A stretch of 6,732 bases of DNA, from assembly GCA_027492445.1 (NCBI GenBank), contig JAPUES010000237.1, positions 1 to 6,732 on the forward strand, read 5' to 3'. Below the pieces are notes generated by a model that had not been told where the DNA came from, did not search any database, and saw only the letters and a program-made list of their open reading frames with translations. A program made the position numbers and the translations under genes. The DNA comes from Sporomusaceae bacterium. GTDB lineage: Bacteria > Bacillota > Negativicutes > DSM-13327. Below, piece after piece: positions 1-6,275 of the stretch (position 1 is the stretch's first letter; each line of letters opens with the position of its first letter).

Positions 1-42
1 ATCGGACTTGCACCGACGAGTAAGCGCCCATGCTGGGCGCAC
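1..42 (-). mobile_element. 5' end of a group II intron (class IIC-like), truncated by the window edge
   Basis: Read on the minus strand from position 42, the sequence begins GTGCGCCCAGCATGGGCGC and continues with a second short hairpin, TCGG-TGCAAG-TCCGA. From memory of the family, bacterial group II introns start GUGYG, and class C introns such as the Oceanobacillus iheyensis intron start with a GUGUGCCCGGCAUGGGUGC-like domain I helix followed by a GGGUGAGAGUCCC-like stem; this segment has the same layout. The first stem pairs 24-30 with 34-40 perfectly. The preceding bases are the T-tract of the secF terminator plus AT, which fits the class C habit of inserting just after intrinsic terminators. 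Only 42 nt are visible: no reverse transcriptase gene, domain V or 3' junction can be seen, so whether the intron is intact is unknown. Confidence 0.72.
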
Positions 43-44
43 AT

Positions 45-81
45 AAAAAAAAAGAACTGATGCCATTCATCAGTTCTTTTT
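45..81 (-). terminator. Intrinsic terminator after secF
   Basis: A perfect 12-bp stem pairs 51-62 with 68-79 around a 5-nt loop (63-67), extendable by two A-T pairs. On the minus strand it is followed by nine T residues (complement of 45-53). It lies about 85 bp after the secF stop codon and is the natural end of the leftward transcript. On the plus strand the hairpin is followed by only a short T run (77-81), so weaker bidirectional activity is possible. Confidence 0.85.
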
Positions 82-90
82 CTTACTTAC

Positions 91-121
91 GGAATAAGAA
101 AGTATAACACTTTCTTATTCC
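91..121. repeat. Perfect 13-bp inverted repeat downstream of secF
   Basis: Positions 91-103 pair exactly with 109-121 around a 5-nt loop (104-108). The stem is A+T rich and has no T-tract on either side, so it does not look like a terminator itself. It sits 9 bp upstream (in the direction of secF transcription) of the terminator hairpin, and so would form a second stem-loop in the 3' untranslated region. It may protect the transcript end against 3' exonucleases; that role is inferred from position only. Confidence 0.6.
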
Positions 122-166
122 AAGCAAGGGCAACTAAGGCTTGGAGCAAGCCAAGTTTTCTATGTT

Positions 167-1075
167 TTATTTAGCACCACTAGTCTTTAGAGCAAGTCGT
201 TTGCGTTCTTCATACTCTTTCCACGCTACCCAAATTGGGCTAGCATTGAAGACCGATGAATATGCACCGCTAATAAAGCCAATCAAAAGAGCAAGGGAGA
301 AGTTTTTCGTCGTTTCGCCACCAAAGAAATAAAGGGCTGCTGTGGCAAATATGACGGTCAGTACCGTATAGATAGACCGGGTCATGGTTTGCCAAATACT
401 ACGATTGACTAATTGTGTAAAGCTCTCTGTTTTACTATGTGTTTTTAAATTTTCTCGAATCCGGTCAAAGATAACAATTGTATCATTGATGGAATAACCT
501 ACAATGGTAAGAATGGCAGCAATAAAGGACGCATCCACTTCTTTTTGCAGGATGGAAAATACGCCAAGCACTAACAAGATATCATGGGCTATAGCGCAAA
601 TAGCAGAAACAGCAAACTTAAACTCAAAGCGATAAGTAATATAGCCAATCATACAAATCCAAGAAATAACTAGTGCCAGAATTGCATTTTTAGTTAGCTC
701 AGAACCAATGACAGCTCCAACCTTTTCCACTCTAAGCGTATCAAAGCTACCTAATGATTTCTCCATGCCAGAAAGTGCAGTACGCCGCTCCTCATCGGAA
801 AGGACATGAGTACGAATAAATACATTCGGCGAAGCTTCTAGTTGTTCACTTCCCGCCAACTGAATTGTACTATTTTCTAACTTGTACTCTTTTAAAGAGT
901 CACGCACTTCTGTTACCGTAACAGGACGAGCAAATTTTAAATCCAGTAATGTACCACCTGTAAAATCAATTCCTAAATTAAAGCCTTGTACAGCAATTGA
1001 AATCAATCCAGGAAGGATTGCAAGGATAGATATTAAAAAGAACCAATTTTTTTTACCAATAATATCAAACTTCAT
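167..1075 (-). CDS. secF: Protein translocase subunit SecF
   Basis: SecF is an RND-type membrane subunit that works with SecD and YajC on the outer side of the SecYEG channel, using the ion gradient to help pull secreted proteins across the cytoplasmic membrane. The 302-residue product has an N-terminal membrane segment (about residues 10-29), the signature GIDFTGGT (35-42), an extracytoplasmic P1-type domain (about 45-125), then five more predicted membrane segments. Conserved membrane motifs are AHD (163-165) and GYSINDTIVIFDRIREN (193-209), the latter carrying the aspartate (D198) linked to proton movement in the family. Length is typical of a stand-alone SecF. The ATG has an AGGGG ribosome binding site 8-9 nt upstream that overlaps the secD stop region; the gap to secD is only 14 bp, so the two are almost certainly co-translated. 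Confidence 0.97.
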   Translation of the reverse strand: MKFDIIGKKNWFFLISILAILPGLISIAVQGFNLGIDFTGGTLLDLKFARPVTVTEVRDSLKEYKLENSTIQLAGSEQLEASPNVFIRTHVLSDEERRTALSGMEKSLGSFDTLRVEKVGAVIGSELTKNAILALVISWICMIGYITYRFEFKFAVSAICAIAHDILLVLGVFSILQKEVDASFIAAILTIVGYSINDTIVIFDRIRENLKTHSKTESFTQLVNRSIWQTMTRSIYTVLTVIFATAALYFFGGETTKNFSLALLIGFISGAYSSVFNASPIWVAWKEYEERKRLALKTSGAK

Positions 1076-1089
1076 TTTTCATGCACCCC

Positions 1090-2295
1090 TCATGCCCCAA
1101 AAATTTTGCCGTTTTTAAATACATTGGTGTGCATGAGCATTCGTAGCATAAGCTTTGTGATGGTAATTGCCGTCAACATACTCAATACAATACCTAGACC
1201 TAAGGTAATAGCAAAACCTTTTATTGGACCAGTTCCTAAGAAAAACAACACTGCAACCGTAATTAAAGTGGTTATATTCGAATCAAAGATTGTAGTAAAA
1301 GCGCGATTAAAACCGGCGTCCATGGCTGCGCGCAAGGTTTTACCTGCTCGATATTCTTCTTTAAATCGTTCAAATATTAATACATTCGCATCTACTGCCA
1401 TACCCATGGATAAAATAATCCCTGCAATGCCTGGTAATGTTAAAGTGGCATTTAGCATTTTTAAGGAAAACAGTAGTAGCAATACATACAATGCTAAAGT
1501 TATGTTCGCGACAAAACCGGATAAGCGATAAAAGAATAGCATAAAGACAACAATTCCCCCAATACCAATGGCAAAAGCAGTCTTACTTTTCTCTTTAGAA
1601 TCTTGACCAAGGGTTGGTCCTACCGTACGCATTTCTAGAATATCTACTTTTACTGGCAATGAACCAGAACGTAGTAAAATCGCTAATTCTTGGGCTTCCT
1701 CAATACTGCGGCTACCCGTTATCACAGCTTTACCACTAGGAATTGGTTCATTTACTACTGGATTTGTCAGCATTTTTTTATCTAGTAATATACTAATATG
1801 TTTGCCAACATTTTTCGTTGTTAACTCACCAAATAGCTTGGTACCTTCATCTGAAAATTCTAAGGATACTACCGTACTCTTGTTTTGATTAATTTCAGCT
1901 TTCGCATCCTTTAAATCTTTACCTGTCATAACCGTAGTACCACTTTCATCTTGAAACTCTAACAATGCCGTCTTACCTAGCATTTCAATCGCCTTTTCAG
2001 GCTCCTTAATACCTGGCAATTCAACAATAATGCGTCTGTCGCCTTGGCGCTGAATAATTGGCTCTGTTAAGCCTATTTCATTTACCCGTTTTTCAATAAT
2101 CTTTACGACTCGCTGTACAGCATCCTCGTCTACTTTGGCTTCTGGCGTATCAACCGCCTCAAGTACCACATGGGTACCACCTTGTAGATCTAGCCCCTGT
2201 TTTATGGATGTAGCAAGAGGTGAAATAAAATAACCAAAAGCTCCTACTATCCCAATCACTACGACCAAAAATTTAGTTAAGTTCCCCCATTTCAA
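1090..2295 (-). CDS. secD: Protein translocase subunit SecD
   Basis: SecD is the larger RND-type partner of SecF in post-translocational protein export. I place the start at a TTG at 2293-2295, giving 401 residues (MKWGNLTKFLVVV...), because a GGGGGAG ribosome binding site lies 6 nt before it; a TTG five codons further up would place that site inside the coding sequence. The protein shows an N-terminal membrane helix (about 8-27), the GLDLQGGTHVVLE signature (34-46), the P1 domain with EKRVNEIGLTEP (68-79) and RRIIVELPGI (87-96), and five C-terminal membrane helices from about residue 240. GMAVDANVLIFERFKEE (298-314) contains the conserved membrane aspartate D302. The protein is shorter than E. 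coli SecD (about 615 residues), as is usual for Firmicute forms. It is followed closely by secF. Confidence 0.96.
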   Translation of the reverse strand: MKWGNLTKFLVVVIGIVGAFGYFISPLATSIKQGLDLQGGTHVVLEAVDTPEAKVDEDAVQRVVKIIEKRVNEIGLTEPIIQRQGDRRIIVELPGIKEPEKAIEMLGKTALLEFQDESGTTVMTGKDLKDAKAEINQNKSTVVSLEFSDEGTKLFGELTTKNVGKHISILLDKKMLTNPVVNEPIPSGKAVITGSRSIEEAQELAILLRSGSLPVKVDILEMRTVGPTLGQDSKEKSKTAFAIGIGGIVVFMLFFYRLSGFVANITLALYVLLLLFSLKMLNATLTLPGIAGIILSMGMAVDANVLIFERFKEEYRAGKTLRAAMDAGFNRAFTTIFDSNITTLITVAVLFFLGTGPIKGFAITLGLGIVLSMLTAITITKLMLRMLMHTNVFKNGKIFGA

Positions 2296-2330
2296 ACAGT
2301 TCTCCCCCAATCTTATCTTATATAATTTTT

Positions 2331-2359
2331 TCTATAAACTGGTTCTTATATCATTACAA
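2331..2359 (-). promoter_or_regulatory. Weak candidate promoter before secD
   Basis: On the minus strand TTGTAA (2354-2359) and TATAGA (2331-2336) are separated by 17 bp, a sigma-A-like arrangement with four of six consensus matches in each box. The -35 box overlaps the stop codon of the HD gene and the site lies about 36 bp upstream of the secD TTG. Such matches are common in A+T-rich DNA, so this is only a candidate for extra secDF expression. Confidence 0.22.
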
Positions 2360-3016
2360 TAACTGGTTGTTATTAATGATTAAATTAAAATGGCAGTTTA
2401 AAAAAGCTGCCGCACGCCGGGACATTATCATACGTGCTAGAAATATTTCAAAATACTCCATCACTGGGCAAATGCTAGTATCAATCCGTATATCTAAGGA
2501 AATCTTACCTAACTTTTTATCAATGAGCAAGTGACTGCTATCCGCCGCGTAATTAACGCGATCATGAATTTCAAAGGTTGCAAAATCCTTATTCGTTACC
2601 CGACTCCGATGCACATCCGACTTATCGGCTAAAATTAATGCGGAAGCAATGTGATTAATAGCATTTCCCCGTTCTTCTTCATGATTACCTATGGCTGAAA
2701 TAACCAAGGAAATTTCTTCTGGCGCCATGCCAAATCTTGATAAAATCCCATAGGCCATAATAGCACCATTACCACCATGATTGTAACGATTAATCATATT
2801 TCCAATGTCATGTATATAGCCTGCAATAGCCGCCAATTGACAATCCCGCTCTGTATAATCCAGTTCCTTGAGAACATGATAGGCCCTGTCCGATATGATG
2901 GTGGCATGACGTTTTCCATGTTCTGTAAAACCAAGACGTCCAAGATACTCCGTACTCCGCGTAAGATATACACCTATTTCATGATCTTTTTTTAGGTCTT
3001 CAACTGTAATTTCCAT
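2354..3016 (-). CDS. HD-domain phosphohydrolase-like protein
   Basis: This 220-residue soluble protein has the metal-binding pattern of the HD superfamily: H37 in HGKRH, the paired H69-D70 in YIHDIGN, H80, H112 in GNHEEE, and D131 in ADKSDVHRSRV (130-140). Family members are metal-dependent phosphohydrolases acting on nucleotides or phosphoesters; the substrate here cannot be told. The C-terminal 75 residues have no motif I recognise. The ATG has an AGGAGG site 10 nt upstream, and the first 17 nt overlap the end of the P-loop gene in another frame, implying translational coupling. HD proteins of this kind sit just before secD in several Firmicutes as I recall, so the position may be conserved, but a role in protein export is not established. 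Common database labels such as 'metal-dependent phosphohydrolase' go no further. Confidence 0.85.
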   Translation of the reverse strand: MEITVEDLKKDHEIGVYLTRSTEYLGRLGFTEHGKRHATIISDRAYHVLKELDYTERDCQLAAIAGYIHDIGNMINRYNHGGNGAIMAYGILSRFGMAPEEISLVISAIGNHEEERGNAINHIASALILADKSDVHRSRVTNKDFATFEIHDRVNYAADSSHLLIDKKLGKISLDIRIDTSICPVMEYFEIFLARMIMSRRAAAFLNCHFNLIINNNQLL

Positions 3017-3356
3017 TATAGCTTTGCCTCCTGATATATTCTAGTACGCTGCTTACAATCTCTTCTCTGCTTAATTCATCAGTTTGGATATATAAATCAG
3101 CATGCTCAACAGCGTCATAAAGACGCTGACGTTGCACAGCTAAACGTTCCTCACCCCAAGGCACCGTTCTGCGCTGGCGAATTGTTTCAAGTTGAGCATC
3201 TAATACTACTAGTATATCAGGTTCTTTATGATTCCATAACTTTTTAACTGTGGAATGTTCCTGGGCAACATTATGAGCATCAATACCTAAATCACGCAAG
3301 GACTTTACTAAGGTTGTTTTGCCGGAAACGCAGACACCAGCAACGACGATTCGCAT
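3000..3356 (-). CDS. Small P-loop NTPase/kinase-like protein, function unknown
   Basis: The product is only 118 residues. It opens with a Walker A loop, GVCVSGKTT (7-15), and has a hydrophobic strand ending in an acidic residue, DILVVLD (47-53), as a likely Walker B. A basic, LID-like stretch RQRRTVPW (60-67) and RQRL (76-79) follows, and the chain ends after one more strand/helix unit (HADLYIQTD, 85-93). The general plan resembles a minimal nucleoside-monophosphate or shikimate kinase fold. The segment AQEHSTVKKLW (31-41) is where such kinases bind substrate and recalls an uncharacterised family of short P-loop proteins with a QEHS...W motif; this is from memory. The ATG is preceded by a GGTGA site. 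The stop codon lies inside the HD gene (17-nt overlap), and the phosphatase gene ends 35 bp upstream. A real gene of unknown substrate. Confidence 0.85.
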   Translation of the reverse strand: MRIVVAGVCVSGKTTLVKSLRDLGIDAHNVAQEHSTVKKLWNHKEPDILVVLDAQLETIRQRRTVPWGEERLAVQRQRLYDAVEHADLYIQTDELSREEIVSSVLEYIRRQSYNGNYS

Positions 3357-3391
3357 GTTTTCACCACTTTACAGTATCTGTTTTACTCCTT

Positions 3392-4096
3392 TTAACATGG
3401 AAAGGATACGCTTAGTCTTTGAATTTTGTAAGTCATTTCCGTATCACAAATCCCCATAACCATGACGGTCATATCATCTCCAGGTCGATAATCATCTAGT
3501 TCCAAAGCGTATTCTAAAATACTTTCTGCAATAAAATTGGCATCCTCAGCACTATTTTCAGCAATCAATTTTTCAATCTTAGCAAAATCCATACTTTTAC
3601 TACGTTTACGCCCAGCAGCTTGAATACCATCCGTATAAGATACTAACAGCATTCCCACTTCTAGGGGTATTTGATACATTAAGGGTTTCATGCGTTTATG
3701 TACACCAATGGAGCTAATCTCTTCATCATATACATCCATCCCATATTGATGTTTCACAATTACGGGGCAATTGGAATTGCGACTAAAGACTACCGTCTGC
3801 GTATCTAGGTCTGCACTTAATAAGGTAAGTGTCGAGGATACTTTTCCATCTTTAACTACATAAAGGTAATCATGTACAGCGCGTGCTACAGCACCATCTC
3901 GTGCCCCTTCGGCAATGAGAGCAGCCGCTTTATTTACGACGAGACTACTAGTAATTTTAGCAGGTTTACCGCTCCCTTGACCATCTGCTAATATGGCCGA
4001 AATGCCACCGCTTGGCCTTTCGGCAACTTCAATACTATCCCCGCATTCCGCCATACCATATTTAGTAATCTTCGCAATGCCGATTTTTATTTCCAT
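3392..4096 (-). CDS. SpoIIE-like PP2C-family serine/threonine phosphatase
   Basis: The 234-residue protein is essentially a bare PP2C/SpoIIE phosphatase domain. It shows ADGQGSGKPAK (37-47) with metal ligand D38, SSTLTLLSADLD (87-98), SYTDGIQAAG (153-162) with D156, and RPGDDMTVMV (204-213) with D207 and D208, the usual order of Mn/Mg-binding aspartates. Such enzymes remove phosphate from serine or threonine, often on anti-sigma-factor antagonists or on targets of bacterial Ser/Thr kinases. There are no membrane segments and no N-terminal sensor (PAS, GAF or receiver) domain, and no kinase or anti-sigma gene is visible nearby, so its partner is unknown. The ATG has an AGGTGA site 6 nt upstream. 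A hairpin separates it from the cyclo-ligase gene, so it may begin its own sub-operon with the P-loop and HD genes. Confidence 0.9.
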   Translation of the reverse strand: MEIKIGIAKITKYGMAECGDSIEVAERPSGGISAILADGQGSGKPAKITSSLVVNKAAALIAEGARDGAVARAVHDYLYVVKDGKVSSTLTLLSADLDTQTVVFSRNSNCPVIVKHQYGMDVYDEEISSIGVHKRMKPLMYQIPLEVGMLLVSYTDGIQAAGRKRSKSMDFAKIEKLIAENSAEDANFIAESILEYALELDDYRPGDDMTVMVMGICDTEMTYKIQRLSVSFPC

Positions 4097-4121
4097 ATTT
4101 CTTCACCTAGCTACATAATCT

Positions 4122-4169
4122 AATATAAAAGTAAGGCTTTCGCCAAGCCTTAGGCCGGCGAAAGCCTTA
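4122..4169 (-). terminator. Hairpin between cyclo-ligase and phosphatase genes: partial terminator or attenuator
   Basis: A perfect 13-bp stem pairs 4132-4144 with 4157-4169 around a 12-nt loop. On the minus strand it is followed by CTTTTATATTA, a modest T-rich tail. It starts 11 nt after the cyclo-ligase stop codon. The loop contains a second copy of the 8-base arm (4145-4152), which can pair with 4132-4139 to give a competing shorter hairpin with a 5-nt loop. It is probably an intrinsic terminator that lets some transcription through; a true switch is speculative. No T-tract exists for the plus strand. Confidence 0.6.
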
Positions 4170-4180
4170 GATAATCCTGT

Positions 4181-4786
4181 TTACTCTTGGCCTGTATCAC
4201 ATGGAACAATTCCATCTTCTCTTAATAAATAGTGTACGGGCTTATCATAGGGGTCACAAGGCACCTGGTCAATCATTTGCGTGGTCCATATAGCGCCAAT
4301 ACGCACTGCTTGCAAAGCCTGGGGAATAAAGCGGTCATAATAACCAGCCCCCATCCCAAGGCGATTGCCAGCACAATCATAGGCGACAGCAGGTACTAGG
4401 ATTACATCAATGAGACAAGGATCAATTAGCGTTAATTGAGTCGGATCAGGGACAAGTAAATTAAATCGTCCCTTCACTAGCTCTTGATGATTCTCAATAA
4501 TGGCGGCATCCATAATACCAAATTCCGAGCGCATATGTGGCACACAGACAGTTTTCCCTTGTTGCCAAGCATCTTTCAAAATTTCATCCATTTGCGGTTC
4601 ATCGGGCATGGACAAAAACAACATGATTACCTTAGCCTGCTGATAATATGGCCAAGCATATAGTTGTTGTGCCATTTCCTTACTTCGAGATACAATCTCT
4701 GCTTGGGGTAGTTCTCGTCTCTTAGCAAGTAGCTTTACACGCAACTGTTGCTTTTGATTTTTGTTCTTAGCTCTTTGCTTGCTCAT
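4181..4786 (-). CDS. 5-formyltetrahydrofolate cyclo-ligase
   Basis: The enzyme (EC 6.3.3.2, MTHFS family) uses ATP and Mg to convert 5-formyl-THF to 5,10-methenyl-THF in the cytoplasm, returning a storage or inhibitory folate to one-carbon metabolism. Recognisable parts are the basic N-terminal segment LRVKLLAKRREL (15-26), the substrate-side MPDEPQMDEIL (60-70), LVPDP (111-115), DVILVPAVAYD (127-137) and the ATP-binding RLGMGAGYYDRF (142-153). I chose the ATG at 4784-4786 (201 residues, normal for the family); the frame stays open for 18 more codons to a TTG, but that stretch lies within yajC and has no family counterpart. This start overlaps the last 20 nt of yajC and has no clear Shine-Dalgarno site, so translation is probably coupled to yajC. 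Gene names used elsewhere include fthC, ygfA and yqgN; none is assigned here. Confidence 0.94.
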   Translation of the reverse strand: MSKQRAKNKNQKQQLRVKLLAKRRELPQAEIVSRSKEMAQQLYAWPYYQQAKVIMLFLSMPDEPQMDEILKDAWQQGKTVCVPHMRSEFGIMDAAIIENHQELVKGRFNLLVPDPTQLTLIDPCLIDVILVPAVAYDCAGNRLGMGAGYYDRFIPQALQAVRIGAIWTTQMIDQVPCDPYDKPVHYLLREDGIVPCDTGQE

Positions 4787-5063
4787 TTTGATAGCTTTGC
4801 ACTGCAGTACGTAAGAAATCCATTTCAACTTTTTCTGCAACCTTTAAGGTAACTTTTTTTGCATCAAGAGACGTAATCGTACCGTACATACCACCAGTGG
4901 TAACAACGCGATCACCTTTTTTCAAATTACTTAACATATCAGCACGACGTTGTTGTTCCTTTTTTTGCGGACGATACAGTAAAAAATAAAAAACTACTAC
5001 CATTAAAAGAATAGGTCCATACGATGCGAGCATTTGAATCATTTCTGGTGACATTCCTGCCAT
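4767..5063 (-). CDS. yajC: Preprotein translocase subunit YajC
   Basis: YajC is a small single-span membrane protein that associates with SecD and SecF at the Sec translocon. The 98-residue product has a short N-terminal segment, one hydrophobic helix (about 16-29), the hallmark YRPQKKEQQRR (30-40) immediately after it, and a small cytoplasmic domain containing GDRVVTTGGMYGTI (50-63). Length and layout are standard. The ATG has an AGGAGTGA site at good spacing. It lies 74 bp after tgt, the common bacterial order queA-tgt-yajC, but secD and secF are displaced here by four intervening genes. It overlaps the cyclo-ligase gene by 20 nt. Confidence 0.97.
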   Translation of the reverse strand: MAGMSPEMIQMLASYGPILLMVVVFYFLLYRPQKKEQQRRADMLSNLKKGDRVVTTGGMYGTITSLDAKKVTLKVAEKVEMDFLRTAVQSYQNEQAKS

Positions 5064-5087
5064 ACAATCACTCCTAATTTTTACAGT

Positions 5088-5116
5088 CTAATATACTCTA
5101 AAATTAGTATATTCAA
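5088..5116 (-). promoter_or_regulatory. Candidate promoter or operator before yajC
   Basis: The tgt-yajC gap holds an 8-bp inverted repeat, AATATACT (5090-5097) and AGTATATT (5106-5113), with an 8-nt loop. On the minus strand TTGAAT (5111-5116) stands 15 bp from TATATT (5090-5095) and 17 bp from TATTAG (5088-5093), so a weak sigma-A-type promoter is possible. The hairpin is too A+T rich and lacks a T-tract, so it is not a convincing terminator. Confidence 0.25.
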
Positions 5117-5137
5117 CATGAAATACTTAAATCCTCT

Positions 5138-6250
5138 TTACTTTGTCTTATATTGTGCTAAAAACTCGTCCCTAAACTCCACAAAGGTATCAGCAATAAT
5201 CGCCTTACGCATTTCTCTCATAAAGTTTAATAAAAAATGTAGATTATGAATCGTAGTTAATCGCAAACCAAAAATTTCGTCCGTTTTAAACAAATGGCGA
5301 ATATAAGCGCGAGAAAAATTACGACAAGTATAGCAGCTACACTTATCATCAAGAGGTCTAAAATCTTTAGCATATTCCGCATTTTTCACTACTAATCGTC
5401 CCCAGCTTGTCATTACTGTGCCATTACGAGCTACGCGAGTAGGAAATACGCAATCAAACATATCAACACCATGCATAACGCCTTCCACTAAACAATCAGG
5501 AGTACCAACCCCCATTAAATATCTAGCCTTATTCTGAGGAAGAAGAGGAAGGGTATGTTCTAAGATTTCATACATTAAAGGCTTTGGTTCCCCAACACTG
5601 AGTCCGCCAATGGCATAACCAGGGAAATCCATAGCCACTAAATCCTCTGCACTCATGGTTCGTAAATCCTTATACATACCACCTTGGACAATGCCAAAGA
5701 GAGCTTGGTCTTTTCTCGTATGAGCGTCTTTACACCGCTGCGCCCAACGGGTAGTCCGCTCTGTGGACTTACGAGTATAATCATGATCTGCGGGATAAGG
5801 TATACACTCATCAAAAGCCATAATAATATCCGAGCCTAAAGCCATTTGCACTTCTGTGGCTTTTTCCGGTGAGAGAAATTGTTTGGAACCATCGATATGG
5901 GAACGAAAGGAAACACCCTCCTCCGTAATTTTGCGTAATGGGCCTAAGCTAAATACTTGAAAACCACCACTATCTGTCAATATTCCCCTGTCCCAATTCA
6001 TAAACTTATGTAAACCACCAGCTTCAGCTACTAGTTCAGGGCCAGGACGTAGAAATAAATGATAGGTATTACTGAGAATGATGCCAGCTCCCATCTCCTT
6101 GAGTTCATCGGGCGACATTGCCTTTACCGTCGCTTGTGTACCAACTGGCATAAAAATTGGTGTATCAAAGGTTCCATGAGGCGTATGCAAACGCCCTGCC
6201 CGTGCTCCGGTCTTAGAACACTGCTTAATTAATTCATAAGTGACTGCCAT
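5138..6250 (-). CDS. tgt: Queuine/preQ1 tRNA-guanine transglycosylase
   Basis: Tgt (EC 2.4.2.29) exchanges the guanine at position 34 of GUN-anticodon tRNAs for preQ1, a step towards queuosine. The start is the ATG at 6248-6250, which has AGGAGG about 6 nt upstream and yields 370 residues; the open frame extends 35 codons further into queA but without family similarity. Active-site features are DSGGFQVFSLG with D93, FDEC (146-149), the base-binding QGG (189-191) and GGLSVGE (215-221), and HGVDMFDCVFPTR with the catalytic nucleophile D266. The zinc site is C304, C306, C309 and H335, spaced as in the Zymomonas enzyme (all shifted by 14). All key residues are present, so it should be active. It is 25 bp behind queA, the next enzyme of the pathway. 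Confidence 0.98.
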   Translation of the reverse strand: MAVTYELIKQCSKTGARAGRLHTPHGTFDTPIFMPVGTQATVKAMSPDELKEMGAGIILSNTYHLFLRPGPELVAEAGGLHKFMNWDRGILTDSGGFQVFSLGPLRKITEEGVSFRSHIDGSKQFLSPEKATEVQMALGSDIIMAFDECIPYPADHDYTRKSTERTTRWAQRCKDAHTRKDQALFGIVQGGMYKDLRTMSAEDLVAMDFPGYAIGGLSVGEPKPLMYEILEHTLPLLPQNKARYLMGVGTPDCLVEGVMHGVDMFDCVFPTRVARNGTVMTSWGRLVVKNAEYAKDFRPLDDKCSCYTCRNFSRAYIRHLFKTDEIFGLRLTTIHNLHFLLNFMREMRKAIIADTFVEFRDEFLAQYKTK

Positions 6251-6275
6251 ACTTTTCCTCCTAATGTAACGTCTT

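Noticed and set aside
24..40. Hairpin at 24-40 as a second terminator
   Set aside because: It has no T-tract on either strand and is better explained as the first helix of the group II intron.
138..152. Short 6-bp hairpin just after the secF stop codon
   Set aside because: The stem is short, has a 3-nt loop and no T-tract; the real terminator is the hairpin at 51-79.
141..332. 63-codon plus-strand open frame at the secF end
   Set aside because: It is mostly antisense to secF, with no convincing ribosome binding site or recognisable domain.
882..1118. 78-codon plus-strand open frame
   Set aside because: Antisense to secF and the secD-secF junction; no independent evidence of coding.
1106..1531. 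141-codon plus-strand open frame
   Set aside because: It lies wholly antisense to the well-supported secD gene; its hydrophobic composition reflects the secD membrane segments and it has no family resemblance.
2777..2995. 72-codon plus-strand open frame
   Set aside because: Antisense to the HD-domain gene, which has clear catalytic motifs and a strong ribosome binding site.
3357..5137. Small cysteine-rich peptide gene (scfA-like), often found between yajC and secD in Clostridia
   Set aside because: No short Cys-rich frame with a ribosome binding site was found in the gaps between yajC and secD.
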